From: Thermodesulfobacteriota bacterium
GTDB lineage: Bacteria; Desulfobacterota; Desulfobacteria; Desulfobacterales; RPRI01
Length of the DNA: 16,638 nt
NCBI GenBank assembly: GCA_030836965.1
Contig: JAUPLM010000112.1
Location: forward strand, 1 to 16,638
Direction of reading: 5' to 3'
Of the stretch, positions 7,565 to 13,940 are shown one piece after another; position 1 is the stretch's first letter; each line of letters starts with the position of its first letter. A program made the translations under genes and the position numbers. A model generated the notes under the pieces. That model saw only the letters and a program-made list of their open reading frames with translations, did no database searches and was not told where the DNA came from.

Positions 7565-7993
7565 TTACCAGCCCCGTTTTTCGATTATTTTATTGATTTC
7601 GGCATTCCGGATCCGTTTCTCATGATCGGCCTTGATATTGTATGCTTTTTTTATTTTGCCAACGAGATCGTTCGTATCGGTCGGCTTCATGAGATAATCA
7701 TAAGCTCCTGCCTTCATTCCGTCGATGGCTGTTTCAACAGTAGCATGTCCGGTAAGCATAATTACATTTACAAGAGGTTTTATGCTCTTTATCTCTCTTA
7801 ATGTTTCTATTCCGTTTTTTCCCGGCATTAGCACATCCAATACAACAACGTCAAAATCATCTTCTTTTATTTTTGAAAGAGCTTCATCGCCGTTAAAAGC
7901 GGTTTTTACATAAAAATCCCTGACCGCAAGACGCTCTGCCAGGGCTTCGATAAATTCTTTCTCATCATCAACAAGCAGGACTTTTATTTTCAT
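7565..7993 (-). CDS. Single-domain response regulator (receiver protein), second
   Basis: This 142-residue protein is a CheY-like receiver with a short basic helical tail and no output domain. The acidic pocket is D9-D10, the phospho-acceptor is D53 (VVLDVLMPG), the switch Thr is in MLTGHA and the conserved Lys is in MKPTD. The start is the ATG at 7993, 8 bases after AAGGAG; a GTG three codons earlier falls inside that ribosome site. It lies 24 bases after the first receiver gene. With no DNA-binding domain it should act by protein-protein contact, possibly with the CBS proteins, the transporter or a kinase elsewhere. No histidine kinase is encoded in this operon. Confidence 0.9.
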   Translation of the reverse strand: MKIKVLLVDDEKEFIEALAERLAVRDFYVKTAFNGDEALSKIKEDDFDVVVLDVLMPGKNGIETLREIKSIKPLVNVIMLTGHATVETAIDGMKAGAYDYLMKPTDTNDLVGKIKKAYNIKADHEKRIRNAEINKIIEKRGW

Positions 7994-8017
7994 GAATTGC
8001 ACTCCTTGATTATACGG

Positions 8018-8398
8018 TCAGATATTTTCTGCTACTGCTTTATGTGCGCTTATTATGTGTTTTACAAGCTCGTCTATCTGGACAGGTTTCTGAAGATATC
8101 CGTAAGCGCCCAGAGAAAAAGCCTCTTTTTTGTCTTTTTCCGATCCGTGTCCGGTCAGGATGATAACCTGTACTTTCGGATATGCTTTTTTCACCCTCCG
8201 TAGAACTTCCATTCCGTCAATGCCCGGCATCTTAAGGTCAAGAATCATTACATCCGGAACCTGGTCGTCAACAAACTGCAATGCCTGCTCACCGGTAAAA
8301 GCGACCGATGAGCTGAAATCCCGCATCTGGATCCGCTCGGAGAGAGTAGTTACGAACTCCTCTTCATCATCGACCAGCATGACTTTGATTTTTTCCAT
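8018..8398 (-). CDS. Single-domain response regulator (receiver protein), first
   Basis: With ATG 8398 the protein has 126 residues, and it is the first gene of the minus-strand operon. It is a CheY-like receiver with D10-D11, phospho-acceptor D54 (MILDLKMPG), a switch Thr in ILTGHG and Lys in LQKPVQ; nothing follows the receiver fold. The ribosome site AGGAAA is somewhat far (about 11 bases) from this ATG. A TTG at 8416 would start before it, so the start is not certain. The similarity to the second receiver points to a duplication. It probably relays or sinks phosphate from a distant kinase. A sigma-70-type promoter ends about 35 bases upstream of the start. Confidence 0.88.
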   Translation of the reverse strand: MEKIKVMLVDDEEEFVTTLSERIQMRDFSSSVAFTGEQALQFVDDQVPDVMILDLKMPGIDGMEVLRRVKKAYPKVQVIILTGHGSEKDKKEAFSLGAYGYLQKPVQIDELVKHIISAHKAVAENI

Positions 8399-8439
8399 CT
8401 TGTATATTTTCCTCAAAAAAATACAAAATAAATTGGCAG

Positions 8440-8468
8440 AATCTATTTAAAAACAGCTTAAGAGTCAA
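8440..8468 (-). promoter_or_regulatory. Sigma-70-type promoter for the receiver/CBS/transporter operon
   Basis: On the minus strand, TTGACT (8468-8463; five of six consensus bases) and TAGATT (8445-8440; four of six) are separated by exactly 17 bases. Transcription would begin near 8433 and leave a ~35-base leader before the first receiver gene. Confidence 0.6.
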
Positions 8469-8627
8469 TACAAAACAAGATGCCTGGTTTCGAAAGGGCT
8501 CGGTGTTTCATTACCGGCAGATGGCAGCCGATAAAATGGCCTTATTCATCATCCCTGTGAATAATTGAGTTCATGTAACACATATTGTTAAACTGCCTGG
8601 TGATTCATTAATATTCTTGATATTTTT

Positions 8628-8642
8628 TAGCATGTTATGCTA
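8628..8642. promoter_or_regulatory. Palindromic operator candidate TAGCATgttATGCTA
   Basis: The 6-bp arms are perfect around a 3-base centre, 80 bases before the start of the sigma-54 activator gene and in the spacer of a weak candidate promoter. Binding here could block or realign RNA polymerase. The binding protein is unknown. Confidence 0.4.
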
Positions 8643-8721
8643 TTTTCAACAAACCAATTGGCTTTATATGAAAAAAGTTTACATGAACAGATAGTCTGAA
8701 AAGCTTGAAGTGTGAATAAAA

Positions 8722-10083
8722 ATGAAGACGACAGATAAAAAAAAATCAGCCAGCCTGAACATCCTTATTGTGGATGATGAAGCCAACATCCGCAAGACAC
8801 TCTCTTACTGTCTGGCGGCTGAAGGGCATTCGGTGGTCGCGGTGAGCAATACCGCGGATGCCGGCAGGGAAGCCGGGACACGATCCTTCGACGTGGCTTT
8901 CGTAGACCTCAGGATAAGTGAAGAAAATGGTCTGGATTTGATTCCCGTGCTGCTGTCAAAGTCCTCCTGGACAAAGATTGTCATAATCACTGCCTATGCA
9001 TCTATAAAGAGCGCTGTTGAAGCCATGCAGCGCGGAGCCGCCGATTACATTGCAAAACCCTTCACCCCTGACCAGGTCAGGCTTCTGACCCGGCGAATAG
9101 GCCGGATTCGGGAACTTGAAACCGAGATTGCAGCGCTCAGGGAAGATTTGCAGCGGCTTGGTCCGGAAGAGAGGCTTCAGAGCCGGAATGCCGGCATGCA
9201 AAGAGTAATTGAGACTGCGCGAAAGGCCGCTCGTTCGGAGGCGATTGTATTGCTTAAAGGAGAAAGCGGCACCGGAAAATCGGTGTTTGCAAGGGCCATC
9301 CATCGCTGGAGTGCAAGGTCGGCCAAACCCATGGCGGTAGTTGCGTGTCCTGCGGTGCCGGCCGAACTTCTAGAGAGTGAGCTGTTCGGACACGTAAAGG
9401 GTGCGTTTACCGGGGCGGTGAGGGATTATCCCGGACGAATCGCGGCTTGCGAGGGCGGAACCTTTTTTCTTGACGAAATCGGAGACATGTCCTCATCTGT
9501 ACAGTCCAAGCTGTTGCGCTTCATTCAGGACAAAGAATACGAACGGATAGGGGATGCCACACCCAGGAAAGCGGATGTGCGCATCATAGCGGCTACGAAC
9601 GCCGATTTGGATAAGCGCGTGGCCGAAGGCCGTTTCCGGGAAGACCTGTTCTACCGGCTCAACGTGATCAGCCTGACGTTGCCCCCGCTTCGGATTAGAA
9701 CGGAAGATATTATGCCTCTTGCCATGGATTTTCTTGCCTATCTTGGCCGGGCAAACCATAAGCCTATCCTCGGTTTCACCGAAGAGGCTGAACAGATATT
9801 TACTAGTTACCCATGGCCTGGAAATGTCCGGGAGCTCCGTAACGCCATTGAGCGTGCCGTGATCCTTGGCGGAGGTGAGTGGATCGGAAAGAATGACCTT
9901 CCCGACAGCATAGTTCCGTATGTCGGTTCTCCGGCTATCGGCGATCCGGTGTCTTTATCCGCCATTGAAGAGCTGCATATCAGAAAGGTGATGGCCGGCA
10001 CCTCCTCCCTTCAGGAAGCTGCGGATATTCTGGGTATCGATCAGGCGACGCTCTGGCGAAGGAGGAAAACATACGGGATCTGA
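8722..10083 (+). CDS. Sigma-54-dependent response regulator (NtrC/AlgB type)
   Basis: The 453-residue protein has the classic three-domain order. The receiver is residues ~12-125, with D18-D19, phospho-acceptor D62, the switch Thr in IITAYA and K in AKPFTP. The AAA+ domain is ~155-385, with Walker A GESGTGKS at 180-187, an intact sigma-54-contacting GAFTGA at 227-232 and Walker B FFLDEIGD. The Fis-type helix-turn-helix is ~424-453 (SLQEAADILGIDQATLWRRR). It should oligomerise when phosphorylated and open sigma-54 promoters by ATP hydrolysis. Its obvious kinase is encoded immediately downstream, behind a near-perfect sigma-54 promoter, so this protein probably activates that operon. The arrangement resembles AlgB-KinB pairs of Pseudomonas in gene order and domain make-up; orthology is not claimed. 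The ribosome site before the ATG is weak. Confidence 0.93.
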   Translation: MKTTDKKKSASLNILIVDDEANIRKTLSYCLAAEGHSVVAVSNTADAGREAGTRSFDVAFVDLRISEENGLDLIPVLLSKSSWTKIVIITAYASIKSAVEAMQRGAADYIAKPFTPDQVRLLTRRIGRIRELETEIAALREDLQRLGPEERLQSRNAGMQRVIETARKAARSEAIVLLKGESGTGKSVFARAIHRWSARSAKPMAVVACPAVPAELLESELFGHVKGAFTGAVRDYPGRIAACEGGTFFLDEIGDMSSSVQSKLLRFIQDKEYERIGDATPRKADVRIIAATNADLDKRVAEGRFREDLFYRLNVISLTLPPLRIRTEDIMPLAMDFLAYLGRANHKPILGFTEEAEQIFTSYPWPGNVRELRNAIERAVILGGGEWIGKNDLPDSIVPYVGSPAIGDPVSLSAIEELHIRKVMAGTSSLQEAADILGIDQATLWRRRKTYGI

Positions 10084-10115
10084 CACCGTTTGTTTTCCCA
10101 GCCAGCCTTGCATTA

Positions 10116-10144
10116 TGAAAGGCCAAACCTTCTCCAACCTTTCA
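10116..10144. promoter_or_regulatory. Inverted repeat TGAAAGG-N15-CCTTTCA, candidate activator site
   Basis: The 7-bp arms are at 10116-10122 and 10138-10144. The centre is ~103 bases upstream of the predicted start of the sigma-54 promoter, the usual distance for an NtrC-type enhancer. It lies 33 bases after the activator gene and has no T-run, so a terminator role is less likely. Confidence 0.45.
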
Positions 10145-10206
10145 GATTTCAAGTCAGCTAGCGCATGCATTTTTATATTACATTGATATCATTTGATATT
10201 ATATAA

Positions 10207-10222
10207 TGGCACGGCTGTTGCT
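10207..10222 (+). promoter_or_regulatory. Sigma-54 (RpoN) promoter of the kinase/Trk operon
   Basis: TGGCACG-GCTG-TTGCT matches the -24/-12 consensus at every conserved position, with the required GG-N10-GC spacing (GG 10208-10209, GC 10220-10221). The predicted start is near 10233, 34 bases before the kinase ATG. The upstream gene encodes an activator with an intact GAFTGA loop. Confidence 0.88.
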
Positions 10223-10266
10223 GGTTAATTACGTATACGCAGTGACCTATGTGAGGAAGGGGTTTC

Positions 10267-12105
10267 ATGACGTTAAAAAAGAAAATACTGGCCGGATATG
10301 GCGTCGCTTTTGCCCTCATGGGACTGGTGGTTGCGTGGGCGGTTATGAATCTGGTCTCACTTGGCAAGGCAACCGACGCAATACTTCGCGAAAACTACCG
10401 GAGCATCCTTGCCGCCGAAAACATGGTCGACGCCCTGGAACGACAGGACAGCGGCATCCTGCTCATCTTTCTGGGCGATGCAGAAAAAGGGATCAATCAG
10501 TTCCGGGAAAGCGAGGCGGTGTTTCTTGAGTGGCTGGCCCGCGCCAAAGACAACCTTACGATTGAAGGCGAGGCGGAACTCGTTCAATCTATAGAGGCCG
10601 GTTATCTGAAGTACAGGCGGCAGTTTTCCGAGCTGACGGATTTACACGATACAACTAAGATTAATTTGCAGCTTTTCCGCGACACTTATCATGAATCGGT
10701 TTATCCGCTCTTTTCCGTAGTGCGCAAGGCCTGCATTCAACTGCGGCATCTCAACGAGGAAACCATGTATACGGCCAGCATCAGGGCCGGCCGGGTTGCC
10801 AAAAGGGCAATCTGGTCCACCGTGCTGGTGGCGGCGGCGGCATTTATTGTGGCGTTGAGCTTCAGCCTGTTTCTCGCGGAACGGATCGTCAGGCCTCTGA
10901 GGCTGTTCATGGATGCCTCCCGCAAGATATCGTCCGGCGACTATGCCGTACAGGTGCCGGTAGAAACCGTTGATGAACTCCGACGCCTGGCCGGCGAATT
11001 CAACCGGATGGCCGCCCAGCTCAGTCGGTACAATGAGATTAATATCGAGCAGGTCATATCCGAGAAGAATAAGGCTGAAGCAATTCTCTCCAGCATAGAG
11101 GACGGTATGGTGGTTTTCGACACAAGCCTTAAGGTGACTGGAGTCAACCCTGCCGCACGCCGGATGCTTGATCTGGAGTTTGCTGAAATCGCTGCATTGA
11201 GCTGCGAGGATATTCTGCCGGTCCGGCATGTTTGCGATCTTATACGGAAAACAATCGAAACAGGCCGGGAACCTGACGTTCCCGATGATCAAAGGATTGT
11301 TACTCTTCAGAAGAAAGATCGAACCCAACACTATTTATTTTCAGCTACCGTCATTCGGCGAAGGGATCGAAACCTGTCCGGAATTGTCCTGCTGCTAAGG
11401 GACGTTACGCGTCTGAAGGAAGTGGAACGGCTCAAAAACGATTTCGTTATGGCAGCGTCTCACGAGCTTCGCACACCGCTGACCAGCCTCGGAATGAGCA
11501 TTGATCTGCTTTTGGAACACGCCGCGCAGGGACTTGCCGAAAAAGACCGGGGACTTTTGCAGGCTGCTCATGAGGAAGTTCATCGAATGAAAGCCCTTGT
11601 CAATGATTTGCTTGATCTGTCAAGGATAGAAGCGGGCAGAATCGATCTGGAGTTTGAGAGCGTTCCGGTTCAAACCATTTTTGACCATGTGGAGGAGATT
11701 TTCAAAAACCAGATGGAAATGAAACAGATAGGGCTTAAATCGGAATTAACCGGAACTCTGCCGAGGATTCGCGCGGACGCAAACAAAATCACATGGGTTT
11801 TGACCAACCTTATTTCAAACGCCCAGCGGTATGTGAGTAAAGGAGGACATATCCGGCTCATGGCAAGTCAGGTCGGTACGCATGTGCATATTTCGGTACG
11901 CGACGATGGACCAGGCATACCCCCGGAATATCAATTAAAGATATTTCAGAAGTTTGTTCAGGTAAAAGGAGAAGAGGCGGGCGGTACAGGTTTGGGACTT
12001 GCCATCTGCAAAGAGATCGTGCGGGCCCACGGTGGGGCGATCTGGGTAGAATCGTCACCCGGTCAGGGCTCTACCTTTACTTTCACTCTGCCGGTGGCAC
12101 AATAG
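10267..12105 (+). CDS. Membrane sensor histidine kinase (HAMP-PAS-HisKA-HATPase)
   Basis: The 612-residue protein has a TM helix at ~7-30, then a ~150-residue, mostly helical periplasmic sensor region, and TM2 at ~181-205. After that come HAMP (~205-258, ERIVRPLRLFMDASRKISSG), PAS (~268-375, ILSSIEDGMVVFD) and HisKA with phospho-accepting H399 in ASHELRTPL. The ATPase domain follows, with its N box (TNLISNAQRY), DDGPGIPPE and GTGLGLAI. It looks fully active. It follows the sigma-54 promoter and a good ribosome site (AGGAAGGGG). Likely partners are the upstream sigma-54 regulator and the receiver-TPR protein whose gene starts 9 bases after its stop. The domain order is that of KinB-like kinases. 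The ligand is not evident; its operon suggests osmotic, turgor or potassium status. Confidence 0.93.
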   Translation: MTLKKKILAGYGVAFALMGLVVAWAVMNLVSLGKATDAILRENYRSILAAENMVDALERQDSGILLIFLGDAEKGINQFRESEAVFLEWLARAKDNLTIEGEAELVQSIEAGYLKYRRQFSELTDLHDTTKINLQLFRDTYHESVYPLFSVVRKACIQLRHLNEETMYTASIRAGRVAKRAIWSTVLVAAAAFIVALSFSLFLAERIVRPLRLFMDASRKISSGDYAVQVPVETVDELRRLAGEFNRMAAQLSRYNEINIEQVISEKNKAEAILSSIEDGMVVFDTSLKVTGVNPAARRMLDLEFAEIAALSCEDILPVRHVCDLIRKTIETGREPDVPDDQRIVTLQKKDRTQHYLFSATVIRRRDRNLSGIVLLLRDVTRLKEVERLKNDFVMAASHELRTPLTSLGMSIDLLLEHAAQGLAEKDRGLLQAAHEEVHRMKALVNDLLDLSRIEAGRIDLEFESVPVQTIFDHVEEIFKNQMEMKQIGLKSELTGTLPRIRADANKITWVLTNLISNAQRYVSKGGHIRLMASQVGTHVHISVRDDGPGIPPEYQLKIFQKFVQVKGEEAGGTGLGLAICKEIVRAHGGAIWVESSPGQGSTFTFTLPVAQ

Positions 12106-12114
12106 GAGGAGCTT

Positions 12115-12849
12115 ATGGAAAAGAAAGTGATTCTTATCGTGGATGATGAAAAGAACATCCGTCTGACCATGTCCCAGTCTCTTGAGGCGCTGGGAATACC
12201 GACCCGGACGGCAGTCAACGGTGAAGAGGCTCTGCAAATGATCCGAGGAAGCGGAGCGATTCAATACGGGCTGGTTTTTCTTGATCTGAAAATGCCGGGA
12301 ATGAACGGAATGGATGTACTGCGCCAGATCAGGGAGGAGCGGCCTGAAATCAGGATAATCATAATCACGGCCCATGGAACCATTGATTCAGCCGTGGAGG
12401 CCATGAAACTCGGCGCGGTGGATTTCATCCGGAAGCCGTTCAGTCCTGGCGAAATCCGTGGTCTGGCAACACAGGTCTTGGAGCGTGAATCATTGGATGA
12501 AGAGAGCGCGGTAGAATACCCGGCATTGATTGAGCTGACCAAGCGGCATATCACGAACAGGAGCTTTGCCGCCGCGCGTGAGACGGCGCGCAAGTCGATA
12601 GCTGCCGATCCCGGGCAGCCGGAGGCTTATAATCTGCTCGGGGTGCTGCTTGAAATCCAGGGCGATCATCTGGATGCGCAAAAATTCTATCGTGCGGCGC
12701 TAGATATCGATCCAACGTTCAAACCGGCCCAGGCAAACCTTGAGCGGACTACATCCTGGGAAAAATTCGGAAAGATCGATCTGGGACCGGTTAAAAAAGA
12801 GGCAGCGGTCAAAAATGAGAGCGGCAACGAGGGGCAGAATGAAAAATAG
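12115..12849 (+). CDS. Response regulator with C-terminal TPR segment
   Basis: The protein has 244 residues. The receiver is ~1-125, with D10-D11, phospho-acceptor D57 (FLDLKMPG), the switch Thr in IITAHG and K in RKPFSP. Residues ~140-215 carry two to three TPR-like helical hairpins (RSFAAARETARKSIAADPGQ and DHLDAQKFYRAALDIDPTF). The tail is charged and probably disordered. No DNA-binding or enzymatic domain is present, so output should be through a protein partner bound by the TPRs. A strong ribosome site (AGGAGG) precedes the ATG. The last 11 bases overlap the first TrkA gene. A direct effect on the Trk system is an attractive inference, but nothing in the sequence proves it. Confidence 0.9.
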   Translation: MEKKVILIVDDEKNIRLTMSQSLEALGIPTRTAVNGEEALQMIRGSGAIQYGLVFLDLKMPGMNGMDVLRQIREERPEIRIIIITAHGTIDSAVEAMKLGAVDFIRKPFSPGEIRGLATQVLERESLDEESAVEYPALIELTKRHITNRSFAAARETARKSIAADPGQPEAYNLLGVLLEIQGDHLDAQKFYRAALDIDPTFKPAQANLERTTSWEKFGKIDLGPVKKEAAVKNESGNEGQNEK

Positions 12850-13273
12850 CCTTTACATCGTGATCATAGGGTGCGGGCGGTTGGGTTCACTTCTGGCCAA
12901 CCAGCTGAGCCGTGTGGGCCATTCGGTGGTGGTGATCGATACAGATGAATCCACCTTCGATGATCTCTCGCCGGACTTCAGCGGTTTTCGCGTTGTAGGG
13001 GAAGCTACCCGGATGGCGGTGCTGAAAGAGGCCAAGCTGAAGAACGCAGACGTTCTGTTCGCCGCAACCCACGAAGACAACGTCAATCTTATGGTGGCGC
13101 AGGTCGCCCGTAAAGTGTTCAACGTTCAGCACGTTCTGGCAAGAGTTTTCGATCCCCGGCGGGAGCAGGTTTATGACCAGCTGGGCATCGAAACCATCTG
13201 TCCGACATCGGTGGCAGCGGAGATGTTTCTTCTGGCCGTTGCCAGCGATCGCGCCGCCAGAGGAGACGCATAA
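12839..13273 (+). CDS. TrkA-type RCK protein, N-domain only
   Basis: The protein has 144 residues from ATG 12839, preceded by GAGGGG 4 bases upstream; longer in-frame starts would lie deep inside the receiver gene. It is one RCK N-domain (Rossmann fold) with intact nucleotide motif G11-C-G13-R-L-G16 and an acidic residue D34 at the end of strand 2, so it should bind NAD(H) or another adenine nucleotide. There is no RCK-C domain. Peripheral RCK proteins form a ring under TrkH and gate potassium flow. It starts inside the end of the receiver-TPR gene and stops 2 bases before the second TrkA gene. Confidence 0.9.
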   Translation: MKNSLYIVIIGCGRLGSLLANQLSRVGHSVVVIDTDESTFDDLSPDFSGFRVVGEATRMAVLKEAKLKNADVLFAATHEDNVNLMVAQVARKVFNVQHVLARVFDPRREQVYDQLGIETICPTSVAAEMFLLAVASDRAARGDA

Positions 13274-13275
13274 TC

Positions 13276-13938
13276 ATGAAAGTTCTCATAGTTGGAAGCG
13301 GCAATACACTCTACTTTCTGTGTCGTAATTTTACCGCGAAAGGCTACCAGGTCATCCTTATAAATCGTGACAGGGAAGAATGCGTACAGTTGGCCCGGCA
13401 GCTTTCCGCCATGGTGGTGTGCGGTGACGGCAGCGATGCCACGATTCTCAAGGAAGCCGGCGCCATGGGAGCGGACGTGGTGCTGGCCGTCACCCCTAAT
13501 GACCAGGATAACCTTGTCATCTGCCAGCTTGCCGTGCTCCAATTTGCTGTGCCCCGCGTTCTGGCATTGGCCAATGACCCTGACAATGCTGAGGTGTTCG
13601 AAAAGCTGGGAGTTTCGGCTTTTTCGACAACCCATATCGTCGGCAGCCTGATCGAACAACGGGTCTCCCTCGAACAGATCATCAATCTGCTTCCGGTCGG
13701 TGAAGGCCGGGTTAATGTCACGGAAATCATTCTCGGCCATGATTCCCCGGTTGCGGGAAAGCGGCTGAAGGATATTAATCTGCCGGAGAATGCCCTGGTC
13801 GCAGTCGTGATTCGAAACGATCAGCCCATCGTTCCCCGTGGCGGCAATGAATTGCTTATCGGAGACCGGATCGTGCTTATCACCCTGCCGGAGAACCATG
13901 GTCTTGTGTTGAAAACGTTTACAGGTGAACGAAAATAA
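13276..13938 (+). CDS. TrkA-type RCK protein with N- and C-domains
   Basis: The protein has 220 residues. The RCK N-domain is ~1-135 (GDGSD at ~57-61, VTPNDQDNLVICQLA) and the RCK-C domain ~140-220 (AGKRLKDINLPENALVAVVI, then GDRIVLIT). The nucleotide motif is degenerate: G7-S-G9-N-T-L12, with Leu instead of the third Gly. The strand-2 acidic residue is N30. So it may not bind nucleotide, while the partner from the preceding gene does. The two together probably form a heteromeric gating ring equal to one full-length tandem TrkA. Its start has AGGAG ~10 bases upstream, and trkH follows 2 bases after its stop. Confidence 0.9.
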   Translation: MKVLIVGSGNTLYFLCRNFTAKGYQVILINRDREECVQLARQLSAMVVCGDGSDATILKEAGAMGADVVLAVTPNDQDNLVICQLAVLQFAVPRVLALANDPDNAEVFEKLGVSAFSTTHIVGSLIEQRVSLEQIINLLPVGEGRVNVTEIILGHDSPVAGKRLKDINLPENALVAVVIRNDQPIVPRGGNELLIGDRIVLITLPENHGLVLKTFTGERK

Positions 13939-13940
13939 GG

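Larger units (their letters stand above)
8399..8721. promoter_or_regulatory. Divergent regulatory region, no gene
   Basis: These 323 AT-rich bases separate the minus-strand receiver operon from the plus-strand sigma-54 activator. They hold the minus-strand promoter at 8440-8468 and a perfect palindrome TAGCAT-GTT-ATGCTA at 8628-8642. They also hold a 10-bp inverted pair, GTTCATGTAA (8569-8578) and TTACATGAAC (8679-8688). A weak plus-strand promoter may be TTGATA 8617-8622 with TATTTT 8641-8646; the palindrome would lie in its spacer. No credible small gene was seen. Confidence 0.55.

Noticed and set aside
7556..7571. Small GGCTG/CAGCC hairpin between the second receiver and first CBS gene, as a terminator
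   Set aside because: The stem is only 5 bp and overlaps the receiver stop; the T-run is on the plus strand, where no gene ends.
8486..8499. GG-N10-GC spacing (CTGGTTTCGAAAGGGCTC) upstream of the sigma-54 activator gene, as a second sigma-54 promoter
   Set aside because: The conserved CA after GG and the TT before GC are missing, and it lies over 200 bases from the gene.
8668..8694. Eight-codon open frame ahead of the sigma-54 activator gene (possible leader peptide)
   Set aside because: No ribosome binding site, and no repeated codon or attenuator structure follows it.
12740..12838. Longer N-terminus for the first TrkA-type protein
   Set aside because: It lies inside the receiver-TPR gene in another frame, and the Rossmann strand begins at ATG 12839 after a good ribosome site.
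13171..13899. Long minus-strand open frame opposite the second TrkA gene
   Set aside because: The plus-strand frame encodes a clear RCK protein with matched operon spacing; the reverse frame has no family features.
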